64,000 bases of DNA. Origin: Methylotuvimicrobium sp. KM2. Its GTDB lineage: Bacteria > Pseudomonadota > Gammaproteobacteria > Methylococcales > Methylomonadaceae. The DNA is taken from positions 4,162,300 to 4,226,299 of the forward strand of contig NZ_CP150634.1 of the NCBI RefSeq assembly GCF_038051925.1, read 5' to 3'. The stretch's first letter is position 1. Every line of letters begins with the position of its first letter. Below the pieces are notes generated by a model. That model was given only the letters and a program-made list of their open reading frames with translations, made no database searches and was not told the origin of the DNA. Positions 15,866 through 24,090 of this stretch are shown piece by piece. The translations under genes were made by a program, and so were the position numbers.

Positions 15866-15946
15866 TATACCCATCGCAGATCAAAATTCGGCGCCGGGAT
15901 GTGCGGCCCCTTAGTCAATGCCGAAATTTCAAGTGCGAAAGGTATA
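15866..15946 (-). repeat. Dispersed repeat family A, 81-bp inverted copy
   Basis: It reads TATACCCATCGCAGATCAAA at one end and AAGTGCGAAAGGTATA at the other, the reverse of the copy at 12251-12362 with a shorter middle. The remaining bases between 15652 and 15982 are AT-rich and contain no gene I can support. Confidence 0.75.
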
Positions 15947-15982
15947 GTTCTTGAATTCAACTCTCAAGAATATATCACGACT

Positions 15983-17044
15983 TTACCGCATGGGAAGCAA
16001 CCTAAAACTCAACTCATCGGAACCCAATCCGACTGACCCCATCGGCTCTAAAACTCCACCGGAGCCGAGCGCATGCCGAAACACGCGAAAATCGCCTTCA
16101 TAATTGATTCGATAGCGATTAAAGCCATCTCTAACACTGAGCCAAGCCACCGACTTAACCATCGGCAGCGATTCTATATGACGCGTAACTCGAGTAATAT
16201 CGTTCATACCGGCAATCCCGGCAATATTGAGCATCATCATGCCCTGTTCAAGTATATCCGGCTTAACGCCATAATAATGAGACAAACGCGTATAAACGCC
16301 CCGCATACCGCCCAACAACGCTTCATGCAATGTGCCGCAAGAATTTGACCACTGTTGAACGCCTCCGTCGAAATAAAAAGCCCAATCCGCTTGCCAACAA
16401 TCGGCTTGCCGGGCCACCCTACCCGCCAATATCGACACCACATCGTAGCGCCCGGAAATATCCAATAGTTGTTCAGGATAAGCACTCAGAACATCATGCA
16501 CGGCAATTTGGGCGCGCTCTTCAAGATCAAGCAAAGGAAAAATCAGCGGCAATCCCTGCTGTTTCGCGGCACTGCTAATAGCATGCTCCAAAGACGGCAT
16601 CAATTCGGGTTTAAAAAAACGCCGCTTGCCGTGCTCGTCGACGACCAACCAAAGCAATGTTTCCGGCCTAATCTCGCTCCAAATCCCCAATCGCCCGGTA
16701 CTGAGCAAATTCAATAGCCGCGTCTCGTCAAACAAAACCCTCATGACTCGTGCCCGACCTGATGCATCGCTCGCTTTCTCAACCAAAGAATATTGGTGCT
16801 GCTTGACGTAAAAACGCGCCTGGGCCAAAGCCGTCTTGGCAACGGGGTCATCGAGAACATCGCTGCCGGATAATACCCGCTGCAAGACAATGGTCATCGC
16901 TTCCTTAATCGCGGCCTCAATATCTTCCGGTCGCTGGCTTTTCGCAATGACCTCCGTTTCGAACAAGCCTTTGACTTCGGCGGCCCAGCCGATCGAACCG
17001 CACAAATAAACGATAACCGCAAGAACCCTAAATAGTGACTTCAT
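15983..17044 (-). CDS. DUF2066 domain protein, exported
   Basis: This is a 353-aa protein with a signal peptide (MKSLFRVLAVIVYLCGSIG, then WAAEV). The mature region has the DUF2066 pattern: LFETEVIAKSQRPEDIEAAI, VLQRVLSG, YSLVEK, then LLWLVVDEHGKR, LLDLEER and the C-terminal WLSVRDGFNRYRINYEG. Function is unknown, but the gene commonly sits beside purM in gammaproteobacteria, as here, where the two are divergent with 74 bp between them. A GTG three codons upstream is an alternative start. Confidence 0.85.
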   Translation of the reverse strand: MKSLFRVLAVIVYLCGSIGWAAEVKGLFETEVIAKSQRPEDIEAAIKEAMTIVLQRVLSGSDVLDDPVAKTALAQARFYVKQHQYSLVEKASDASGRARVMRVLFDETRLLNLLSTGRLGIWSEIRPETLLWLVVDEHGKRRFFKPELMPSLEHAISSAAKQQGLPLIFPLLDLEERAQIAVHDVLSAYPEQLLDISGRYDVVSILAGRVARQADCWQADWAFYFDGGVQQWSNSCGTLHEALLGGMRGVYTRLSHYYGVKPDILEQGMMMLNIAGIAGMNDITRVTRHIESLPMVKSVAWLSVRDGFNRYRINYEGDFRVFRHALGSGGVLEPMGSVGLGSDELSFRLLPMR

Positions 17045-17118
17045 ATCCCTCACACAAATCCGATGATGTCTTGTACAATATCGGTCATTAACATTTTTAC
17101 TTTATAGAGAACATCACA

Positions 17119-18162
17119 TTGAGCGCACAAAATCAAGACGGCTTGAATTATAAGAGTGCCGGCGTGGATATCGAAGCCGGCAATGCACTGGTCGAACGGA
17201 TCAAACCGATCGCAGCCAGAACCCGCACACCTGGCGTGTTAGCCGGACTCGGCGGTTTCGGATCGATGTTCGAACTCCCTCTCGACCGCTACCGACAACC
17301 GATACTGGTTTCCGGGACCGATGGAGTAGGCACTAAGCTCAAACTGGCGATCGATCTCGGCATCCATAACACGGTCGGTATCGACTTAGTCGCGATGTGC
17401 GTCAACGATATCATTGTTCAAGGCGCGGAACCTTTATTCTTTCTCGATTATTTCGCCACCGGGAAACTCGATGTCGACACGGCAGCCGCAGTCGTCGAAG
17501 GTATAGGTAAAGGCTGCGAATTGGCCGGAGCCTCGCTGGTCGGCGGCGAAACGGCCGAAATGCCCGGCATGTACGCAGACGGCGAATACGACTTAGCCGG
17601 ATTTTGCGTCGGCATCGTCGAAAAAAGCAACATCATCGACGGCAGCAAGGTCAAGGTAGGCGACAAACTGATCGGCATCGCATCAAGCGGACCGCATTCG
17701 AACGGCTACTCGCTAGTGCGTAAAATATTAGCGCACGGTAATACGCCGCTATCTGCGCCCTTCCACGGCAAAACACTCGGCGAAGCACTGTTGGAACCGA
17801 CCCGTATCTACGTCAAACCGCTGATGAAACTGCTGGAATCCGTACCGGTTCATGCGCTGGCCCATATCACCGGCGGCGGCATCACCGAAAACCTGCCGCG
17901 CGTACTACCGGAAGACACAAACGCACACATCAAATTAGGATCGTGGAAACGCCCGGAAGTTTTCGATTGGTTACAGCAACAAGGCAAGGTTTCCGATGCC
18001 GACATGCTGACCACTTTCAATTGCGGCATCGGAATGATCGTTTGCGTCGCCGAAGAAGACGAAGCGGCAACGCTGCAAATTTTGACGGAAGCCGGCGAAT
18101 CAGCGTTTTCGATAGGGACATGCGAATCATCGGAAGGCAAGCCGAAGGTTGAATACTCTTAA
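17119..18162 (+). CDS. purM: Phosphoribosylformylglycinamidine cyclo-ligase
   Basis: PurM makes aminoimidazole ribotide in purine synthesis. The 347-aa protein shows LNYKSAGVDIEAGN at the N-terminus, GGFGSMFELP, SGTDGVGTKLKLAI, DLVAMCVNDI, GGETAEMPGMY and the C-terminal HITGGGITENLPRVLP. The start is TTG at 17119, placed by family N-terminus. purN usually follows directly in gammaproteobacteria; here the relic integron begins instead, so purN has moved or been displaced. Confidence 0.96.
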   Translation: MSAQNQDGLNYKSAGVDIEAGNALVERIKPIAARTRTPGVLAGLGGFGSMFELPLDRYRQPILVSGTDGVGTKLKLAIDLGIHNTVGIDLVAMCVNDIIVQGAEPLFFLDYFATGKLDVDTAAAVVEGIGKGCELAGASLVGGETAEMPGMYADGEYDLAGFCVGIVEKSNIIDGSKVKVGDKLIGIASSGPHSNGYSLVRKILAHGNTPLSAPFHGKTLGEALLEPTRIYVKPLMKLLESVPVHALAHITGGGITENLPRVLPEDTNAHIKLGSWKRPEVFDWLQQQGKVSDADMLTTFNCGIGMIVCVAEEDEAATLQILTEAGESAFSIGTCESSEGKPKVEYS

Positions 18163-18391
18163 ACGAAAGCGGCAATGGACTCTCGAACCGAGATTAGCGC
18201 TCGGTATCCAAAGAGATATCGATTTAAAAAGTGAAACAATAGTACGGACGGCGTTGCAAAACCCGTCCGGAGTTAGAGATTTTGACCTGAAAGAAACAGG
18301 CGGTTTTTTTGGATTGCATTTTCTAACGCGAGTGAAATCGGCAAAAGCCATAAATCTAAGACTTGACCTCGTTTTTTTGCCGTTTTTTTGG

Positions 18392-18617
18392 CAGCCGCCA
18401 CCTTGCCGTTGACCGCCAAATGCGTTAAAAACTGCTCCACCTCGCTAGCGCCCAAGTCACGCGGACAGCGCTTGCCAAAATGCGAAATATAGCGTTTAAC
18501 CCAGTCCGTATAGGCCTGTTCGGTACGAATGCTATAATGCTTCAAGCGAATCTTAGCCCGTACTTGATCCAATAATTTCGGTGAATTTTCCGAATTCGAC
18601 ACTGACGTATTTTGCAT
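18392..18617 (-). pseudogene. intI: Truncated integron integrase, N-terminal fragment 1
   Basis: From the ATG at 18617 about 75 residues match the N-terminal SAM-like domain of IntI tyrosine recombinases: KLLDQVRAKIRLKHYSIRTE, AYTDWVKRYI and DLGASEVEQFLTHLAVNGKV. After residue 75 the frame continues (to 18273) as unrelated Lys/Leu-rich sequence, and the catalytic core (Arg, His-x-x-Arg, Tyr) is absent. The direction, opposite to the cassettes and immediately next to them, is the normal integron arrangement. Confidence 0.88.
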
Positions 18618-18689
18618 GTTTATTAGGAAAGGTTGTTTTTTACAACTCACTGAAAGTTTTATGATTTTAATTTTCAAAATCGAATTAGG

Positions 18690-18736
18690 CAACTGTTTGA
18701 CGCAATATTTTGCGTCATTTAGGATGTCTAATTATA
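18690..18736 (+). repeat. Candidate attI site beside the intI relic
   Basis: It lies 73 bases upstream of the intI fragment start and 50 bases before the first cassette gene. The sequence (core ATTTAGGATGTCTAA) is matched by 4941-4987 at 36 of 47 positions. Position and recurrence suggest the primary recombination site. Confidence 0.5.
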
Positions 18737-18786
18737 GTTAGTTTTATTGAAGACAAAATGCACACATTTGTGCTAGACTTCCATCC

Positions 18787-19065
18787 ATGAAAATCTACAA
18801 TTGGAACCCTGATAAAAATCGGGAGCTTATAGTCAATAGGAGCGTATCCTTTGAGGAGGCGATCTTTTACATTGAGCATGGAGGTCTGTTGGATGATATC
18901 GCCCACCCTAATGCTTCAAATTACCCCAATCAACGGATTTTCGTCATTTGTATCAGGGAGTACGCTTATCTTGTCCCCTATGTAGAAAGTGTTGATGAGA
19001 TATTTTTGAAAACGATCATTCCCAGTAGAAAATTTACCAAGCTGTACCTTGGAGGTAGATCATGA
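18787..19065 (+). CDS. BrnT-like toxin (first cassette)
   Basis: This 92-aa protein has the BrnT layout: an N-terminal YNWNPDKNRELIVNRSVSFE segment (the F-W-D/P-K-x-x-x-N type motif), an EAIFYIEHGG helix, DIAHPNASNYPNQRIFVICI and a final KFTKLY. BrnT toxins are RelE-fold ribonucleases. It overlaps the downstream antitoxin by four bases (ATGA). No clear ribosome binding site precedes the start, which is common in integron cassettes. Confidence 0.8.
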   Translation: MKIYNWNPDKNRELIVNRSVSFEEAIFYIEHGGLLDDIAHPNASNYPNQRIFVICIREYAYLVPYVESVDEIFLKTIIPSRKFTKLYLGGRS

Positions 19066-19376
19066 GCAAGTCCAAGTTATCCAAAGAAGAGAAAGAGCTC
19101 CTTGATGCTGTTGAGGCTGGGGAGTTTGAATCAGTTTTAACAGAGTCTCGAAGAGAAGAGCTGGAGGCAATTGCCAGTAACACATTTAAGAAAGATAAAA
19201 GAATAAACATTCGAATCTCCAATAGAGATTTAACGGCTATCCAGTCTAGAGCCACAGAGGAAGGTATTCCTTACCAAACCTTTGTGTCGAGCATCATTCA
19301 CAAATACATCTCAGGTTCTTTGCAAGACCTCACAGCTAACAAACAAATGCAGCCGACGCAAAAAACGCGCGGCTGA
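19062..19376 (+). CDS. BrnA/CopG-like antitoxin, C-terminus encoded by attC
   Basis: This 104-aa protein has a ribbon-helix-helix region in its second half (KRINIRISNRDLTAIQSRAT, then GIPYQTFVSSIIHKYISG) preceded by an acidic helical arm, as in antitoxins paired with BrnT-like toxins. The final residues NKQMQPTQKTRG are read through the attC site, so the tail is recombination-site sequence rather than conserved protein. It completes the first cassette. Confidence 0.82.
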   Translation: MSKSKLSKEEKELLDAVEAGEFESVLTESRREELEAIASNTFKKDKRINIRISNRDLTAIQSRATEEGIPYQTFVSSIIHKYISGSLQDLTANKQMQPTQKTRG

Positions 19377-19390
19377 TTTGGGCGTTATGG
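19334..19390 (+). repeat. attC site 1
   Basis: R'' box GCTAACA and R' box CGTTATG bracket a 57-bp imperfect palindrome; CAGCCGACG near the left pairs with CGCGCGGCTG on the right. The antitoxin stop codon lies inside it. The size and layout are those of a 59-base element. Confidence 0.82.
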
Positions 19391-19450
19391 CCTAGACGAA
19401 CTCTGATGGCAGTTCGGCGCTTGAATGCTAGTTAAAAAGAGAATCGCATT

Positions 19451-21052
19451 GTGGCAATCACATTTATAAAGCAGGCTAGGGGTGGGAACTTTCATGCGCA
19501 GTCGCATAACGCTGCCTATCTACAGCCCGACAACTGGGATGACTTTGGCTACAAAACGCTTTTTAGCCTCACAGTATTTGATGATAAAGGTAACAAACAC
19601 ACTATCGGTAACGTAAAGATTGGCTTTTGTGGACAAACTGAAGGCTGGACTGAAGAAAGTATCCAGCAACAGTTCGACGTCTTGCCAGATAGTTATTATT
19701 CTTTAGGGCAAGACGCGGACTATTATAGAAACCTTGTAGAGAGACTTCGTGATGAGCTGGCTGCCAATGTTCTGGCTGCGCTAGGGGACGTCGCCTACGA
19801 CCCTGACCGCTTAGCTATTGCTGAAAATGAACGTGCTTTTAACAACTCTTTAACAAGGACTGTAAATCATACGACTATTGGGCATCAATTTCGAAGAATA
19901 TTGCGAAGAGAGGCGCCGCTTACAGACTACGACTTCTTTTACGAAAAGCCTGCCGCTCAGCGTTACTCTGGCATTAAGGTTGAGTTCCAAGTAGAACCAA
20001 ATTCCAAACCTTCTTCGAATATTCACATATTAATCGGACGTAATGGCGTAGGAAAAACAACCCTATTGAACAATATGGTGGATGCATTGCTTCCTGGGAG
20101 CGGGGCAGTGGAAGAGACAGGCTATTTTGGTCGGCGTGCAGCATTGGGGCGAACTGCCGATCTCCAGAAAGACTATTTTGCGGGCGTGGTTTCCGTATCT
20201 TTCAGCGCGTTTGATCCCTTTTGCCCACCTGATGATCAGTCGGATGCGAGCGCGGGGATGCGTTATTGCTATATTGGTTTGAAAAAACGTGATGCTCAAA
20301 AAGATCAGGATCAATGGGTGCTTAAGGATAAACGTGATCTTTGTCTCGATTTCACTAACAGTTTGCGGCTGTGTTTTTCTCTAACAGCAAAAAAAGACAG
20401 GTGGATTAATGCCGTTAGAAAGCTAGAGTCGGACTTTAATTTTGCTGAAATGGATCTGTGTCAACTGGGCACCGTTTACGCAAACTCATCGGATAGTAAG
20501 TCCCAGTTTGTTGAGGTGGCTTCGGCATTGTTCGATAGAATGAGTTCAGGTCATGCTATCGTGCTATTGATCATGACAAAACTTGTTGAAACTGTAGAGG
20601 AAAAAACGCTTGTTCTTCTTGATGAGCCAGAAAGCCACCTCCATCCGCCACTACTGTCAGCGTTCACTAGAGCCTTGTCGGACTTGCTTGTTAATCGTAA
20701 TGGTGTGGCGATTATAGCCACCCATTCGCCAGTCGTTTTACAGGAAGCACCTAAGTCATGCGTGTCGATTATTAGAAGAACTCGACTAGTTTGTAGCGTC
20801 GATAGGCCGGAATGTGAAACATTTGCAGAAAACGTTGGTGTGTTAACGCGCGAGGTGTTCGGCCTAGAGGTTTCTAAGTCGGGTTTTCATGATTTGCTGG
20901 CGAGTTCTGTGGCTGATGGGAAGAGTTACGAAGAAATTGAACGCGAATACAAATATCAGTTGGGATTTGAAGGAAAGGCAATATTGCGATCAATGCTTGC
21001 GACTAGGGGGCCAATGTTGGGGGCAAAGAATGAGAGTTATAGCTGCCCCTAA
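19451..21052 (+). CDS. SMC/ABC-type ATPase of a Septu-like ATPase-HNH pair
   Basis: This 533-aa protein has an unrecognised N-terminal region (residues 1-170) and an ATPase of the SMC/ABC type: Walker A GRNGVGKT (196-203), signature-like MSSGHAIVLL (about 364-373), Walker B LVLLDEPESHLHP (387-399) and the switch His in IIATHSPVVL. Such ATPases paired with a downstream HNH nuclease define Septu (PtuA/PtuB) and related anti-phage systems. The long N-terminal part is not what I expect of PtuA, so this may be a variant or a separate type. Start GTG at 19451; it overlaps the nuclease gene by 23 bases. Base use is more AT-rich than neighbouring core genes. Confidence 0.82.
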   Translation: MAITFIKQARGGNFHAQSHNAAYLQPDNWDDFGYKTLFSLTVFDDKGNKHTIGNVKIGFCGQTEGWTEESIQQQFDVLPDSYYSLGQDADYYRNLVERLRDELAANVLAALGDVAYDPDRLAIAENERAFNNSLTRTVNHTTIGHQFRRILRREAPLTDYDFFYEKPAAQRYSGIKVEFQVEPNSKPSSNIHILIGRNGVGKTTLLNNMVDALLPGSGAVEETGYFGRRAALGRTADLQKDYFAGVVSVSFSAFDPFCPPDDQSDASAGMRYCYIGLKKRDAQKDQDQWVLKDKRDLCLDFTNSLRLCFSLTAKKDRWINAVRKLESDFNFAEMDLCQLGTVYANSSDSKSQFVEVASALFDRMSSGHAIVLLIMTKLVETVEEKTLVLLDEPESHLHPPLLSAFTRALSDLLVNRNGVAIIATHSPVVLQEAPKSCVSIIRRTRLVCSVDRPECETFAENVGVLTREVFGLEVSKSGFHDLLASSVADGKSYEEIEREYKYQLGFEGKAILRSMLATRGPMLGAKNESYSCP

Positions 21053-22124
21053 TCAAGACCCGCAAGCGGTTTATCAAACTTGCGTAAATGCTATAACTGA
21101 TGATGGTTTGCGCAATCGCCTCGAGGTTCTGAGTGGTTCGATAGCCTCGGTCGCGACGGATTATGAGAGAAAAGGTGTTGCAAAAAAACTATATACTCTC
21201 CCAGTTAATGAGTGCCGGAATGATGAGGTAGTTATCGGTGACGTGACGAAGGCCGAGATAAAAAACGTCTATACGACCTATATGGTGGGCAAAGCGAGGC
21301 CAGCAAGGGCTATATACGACGCGATGTTGTCGCGTGCACCACTAGGGCGATGTCCTTTTTGTGGTATGGGTCATGCGTCTACATTGGACCACTATCTACC
21401 GAAAGCTAAATATCCTATGCTTTCAGTTGTGCCGCTGAATCTTGTGCCATCCTGCAAGAACTGCAACACCGGGAAACGTACGTCTATTGCTGCGAGAGCG
21501 GAAGAGCAGAGTCTTCATCCTTATTTTGACCACCAGCACTTCATAATCGATCAATGGCTTTTCGCGGAAATAGTGTCAACTGAACCTGAGACGGTTCGTT
21601 ATTTTGTTCGTGCACCAGAATCGTGGGACGATGTATCTAAGGGACGAGTGAAGTCACATTTTGTGGCTTTCAATTTGGCCAGCAGGTTTTCGGTTGAGGC
21701 AGCTAATGAGCTGGCAAGTCAAAAACAATTCTTGAATGAGTTCAGTAAAAAAAATGGACTTCACGCGCTAGTCGGGCTGCTTTCAGATCAGGCTGAGTCG
21801 CTCTCGAGAATACACGCAAATTCTTGGCAGACTGCGTTCTATCAAGCTCTTCTTGGAAAAACTCTAGAGACCTTTAGCGTCAATGAGGAATTGACTGAAA
21901 TATGCCCAGTCTGCGAAGGTGAGGGCGTGTTTGTCAAATATTCGTGTCCGTGCTGTAAAGGAAATGGGTTTGTTTCACCACGCTTACTGGAGGAAATTAA
22001 CCTGCCTGACTACGAGTATTTAAAGTGTACTGAATGCGACGGTAGACCGGGATGCCGATTGTGCTCTGGAAAAGGTTCGATTCGACGGGAAACAGCACTA
22101 AGTTTGACGCGAAGTCGGCCATAA
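21030..22124 (+). CDS. HNH endonuclease with DnaJ-type zinc-finger C-terminus
   Basis: This 364-aa protein has an HNH core with a zinc-binding frame: Cys108-x-x-Cys111, the catalytic LDHYLPKAKYP (His121), NLVPSCKNCN (Cys142, Cys145). The C-terminus has four CxxCxGxG-like motifs (Cys292, 306, 333, 342: CPVCEGEG, CPCCKGNG, CTECDGRPG, CRLCSGKG), the arrangement of a DnaJ central zinc domain. The HNH part resembles PtuB of Septu; the zinc module is an addition. The ATG at 21030 has GGGGG upstream and overlaps the ATPase gene, so the pair is coupled. The stop falls in attC site 2. Confidence 0.82.
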   Translation: MRVIAAPNQDPQAVYQTCVNAITDDGLRNRLEVLSGSIASVATDYERKGVAKKLYTLPVNECRNDEVVIGDVTKAEIKNVYTTYMVGKARPARAIYDAMLSRAPLGRCPFCGMGHASTLDHYLPKAKYPMLSVVPLNLVPSCKNCNTGKRTSIAARAEEQSLHPYFDHQHFIIDQWLFAEIVSTEPETVRYFVRAPESWDDVSKGRVKSHFVAFNLASRFSVEAANELASQKQFLNEFSKKNGLHALVGLLSDQAESLSRIHANSWQTAFYQALLGKTLETFSVNEELTEICPVCEGEGVFVKYSCPCCKGNGFVSPRLLEEINLPDYEYLKCTECDGRPGCRLCSGKGSIRRETALSLTRSRP

Positions 22125-22195
22125 CAATCGGCTGCACAGCGACTGCTTGCCGCCGCTTTGCAGCTCCAAACCGGCGCGTGAGCCGAACGTTAGGT
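22119..22195 (+). repeat. attC site 2
   Basis: A 77-bp site from CATAACA to GTTAGGT. ATCGGCTGCACAGCG on the left pairs imperfectly with CGCGTGAGCCGA on the right, with a TAAC/GTTA outer pair. It closes the ATPase-HNH cassette; the nuclease stop codon is inside it. Confidence 0.8.
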
Positions 22196-22221
22196 ATCTA
22201 TCACCAAAAAGGGAGAGCTAG

Positions 22222-23208
22222 TTGAATCAATTAAATTATTCATCTAAAGCAATTGACGACTTGTTGCTGAAAGCAAAATCGCATGGAGCGAGAATAGATT
22301 CGCAGAGCTTTTCTAAAGTAGCATCTTTATTGGAGCAGGCAGTTAAGTTCCAGTTGCCGGATAATGGAGACCTTTTTGAAGATGGTTTTCGTGCTTTACC
22401 AGCTATTTTTCGTTTGCCTTATCCTGTTATCGCGGCTGAATTTCAAATTGTTCGTAATGCTAGATTAGAACACCAACCACTATCTAAACGTGGTGAAGAG
22501 GTTATAGCGAGTTCAAAAAGAATAGCGCTTGCAATAGAAATCAATACGGATAATTTCGAAGAATTTTTATGGATGCTGCCAAAAGAAAAATTTAATCTTT
22601 TGACCCTGGATGGTGCAATTGCAATCATTCCTGTGTTCTATTTAGATGGGCAGCAACAATGGACAATTCCCCCTTTAGGTGTCGTTATTCCATCACGAAA
22701 AATTGATCCTAGGCCAGATCTAGAAGACCAAACTAAGAAAATTTATGGTAATACCTTGCCTAAGGGAATGCAGCAAGTGCCTTTGGAAGAGCATCCAATA
22801 GTTTTAATGCCTGAATATGTAAGAGAACTTCAAAGCGTTGAAGGCCCGGACTACATAATGGCTGTTACAGCACAAGATACACATGATGAAAGCAGAGCTA
22901 TTTTGGGACTCCTTGAAATCCTATCTTGCAAAAACGTAGTAACAGAAACAGTACAACCACCCAAAGCACTCAATAAAAAACGATTAGCAAAAGGGAAATT
23001 GCCTTTTTTTGAATACAAAATATTAACGCTTCCAAATGAAAGTGTGTCAAACAAAGCTTCAGGCGGAACACATGCTTCACCAAGGGTTCATTTAAGACGC
23101 GGACATATTAGAAGATTACCTGGGAAGAACATCTGGGTTAATGCGACAATTGTTGGCAATAGCGATTTAGGTGTGGTAATCAAAGATTATTCTGTCACTA
23201 AGTCATAA
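22222..23208 (+). CDS. Unknown cassette protein, phage-like C-terminus
   Basis: This 328-aa cytosolic protein has no signal peptide or membrane segment. The C-terminal segment HASPRVHLRRGHIRRLPGKN followed by IWVNATIVGN is a recurrent ending of uncharacterised phage and integron-cassette proteins. The middle (ILGLLEILSCKNVVTETVQP) is unremarkable, and I recognise no catalytic motif. The start is TTG with GGGAGA five bases upstream. It is the sole gene of its cassette. AT-rich codon use differs from the core genes, in keeping with transfer. Confidence 0.75.
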   Translation: MNQLNYSSKAIDDLLLKAKSHGARIDSQSFSKVASLLEQAVKFQLPDNGDLFEDGFRALPAIFRLPYPVIAAEFQIVRNARLEHQPLSKRGEEVIASSKRIALAIEINTDNFEEFLWMLPKEKFNLLTLDGAIAIIPVFYLDGQQQWTIPPLGVVIPSRKIDPRPDLEDQTKKIYGNTLPKGMQQVPLEEHPIVLMPEYVRELQSVEGPDYIMAVTAQDTHDESRAILGLLEILSCKNVVTETVQPPKALNKKRLAKGKLPFFEYKILTLPNESVSNKASGGTHASPRVHLRRGHIRRLPGKNIWVNATIVGNSDLGVVIKDYSVTKS

Positions 23209-23236
23209 AGCTGAAGGTAAATGTTGTGCGAAATAT

Positions 23237-23323
23237 ACCTAACCAGCGGGTCAACTTGACCGGCAAAAGCTACGCTCCTATCGTCGCTACGCTTTCGCCG
23301 TCAAGTTACCCTTATCGTTAGCT
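23237..23323 (+). repeat. attC site 3
   Basis: An 87-bp site from ACCTAAC to GTTAGCT. The arms GGGTCAACTTGACCGGC and GCCGTCAAGTTACCC are near-complementary, with a variable loop containing CTACGCTCC and its relatives. Confidence 0.82.
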
Positions 23324-23384
23324 ATGCAAAAATTCCTCGACATTTTTTATAGTCGGACGTTAACATGCATGTTAACATTGACTA

Positions 23385-23738
23385 ATGAGAAAAATTCGCT
23401 TTTACCGCACAGAATCAGGTGCTTGTCCAATCGAAGAATTCTTGGACTCCTTGTCTGGAAAACAAGCCCAGAAAGCCGCCTGGGTACTCCAACTTATTGA
23501 GGAAATTGAAGTTATTCCTGTTCAATATTTCAAAAAGCTAACGAATACAGATGATTTATGGGAAGTTCGAATTCAGGCCGGAAATGATATATTTCGCTTG
23601 CTCGGGTTCCTTGATGGAAATGAACTGGTCGTTCTGAACCATGGATTTCAAAAGAAAACTCAAAAAACGCCTAAAAAGGAAATCCAGAGCGCGGAAGCAC
23701 GTAAGAAAGACTATCTGAAAAGAAGGTATGAATCATGA
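23385..23738 (+). CDS. higB: HigB-type (RelE/Gp49-like) toxin
   Basis: This 117-aa protein fits the phage-derived Gp49-like HigB family: an N-terminal FYRTESGACPIEEFLDSL, then YFKKLTNTDDLWEVRIQAGN, IFRLLGFLDGNELVVLNHGF and a Lys-rich tail QKKTQKTPKKEI. These are ribosome-dependent mRNA interferases. In this subfamily the toxin gene precedes the antitoxin, as here, with a four-base overlap. The pair occupies one integron cassette. Confidence 0.88.
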   Translation: MRKIRFYRTESGACPIEEFLDSLSGKQAQKAAWVLQLIEEIEVIPVQYFKKLTNTDDLWEVRIQAGNDIFRLLGFLDGNELVVLNHGFQKKTQKTPKKEIQSAEARKKDYLKRRYES

Positions 23739-24010
23739 GTGACCTAAAGAATTATATTAGTAACCGTAAAGTTAAAGACTCCGAATTTAGCGAAGGCTAT
23801 GATGACGGTTATCAATCTTTCAAAATAGGCGCTTTATTGAAGCAGGCGAGAGAAGAATCAGGCTTAACTCAGGAAGAAATTGCCGAGAAGTTAAATACAA
23901 AGAAATCGGCTATTTCTAGAATGGAAAATCACGCTGAAGATATTAAGCTTTCTACTCTTGAAAAGTTTGCTTCTGTTTTGGGCCGTAAAATAGAAGTTTC
24001 AATTACGTAA
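23735..24010 (+). CDS. higA: HigA-type XRE-family antitoxin
   Basis: This 91-aa protein has a complete helix-turn-helix of the XRE type in its second half (LLKQAREESGLTQEEIAEKL, then NTKKSAISRMENHAED), following an N-terminal arm with acidic segments. It would bind and neutralise the preceding toxin and repress the operon. The frame ends seven bases before attC site 4. Confidence 0.88.
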   Translation: MSDLKNYISNRKVKDSEFSEGYDDGYQSFKIGALLKQAREESGLTQEEIAEKLNTKKSAISRMENHAEDIKLSTLEKFASVLGRKIEVSIT

Positions 24011-24016
24011 AATACT

Positions 24017-24074
24017 GCTAACCAACGCATAACCCGACTTCGCTATGCTACGCGGGTTATGCTTTACGTTATGC
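24017..24074 (+). repeat. attC site 4
   Basis: A compact 58-bp site from GCTAACC to CGTTATGC. AACGCATAACCCG on the left pairs with CGGGTTATGCTTTACG on the right around a short loop. Confidence 0.8.
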
Positions 24075-24090
24075 GTAAAAGGAACATTGG

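Noticed and set aside
20889..21029. Extended N-terminus for the HNH protein from an ATG inside the ATPase gene
   Set aside because: It would overlap the ATPase frame by 164 bases with Cys/Trp-rich, unlikely sequence; the ATG at 21030 has a good ribosome binding site.
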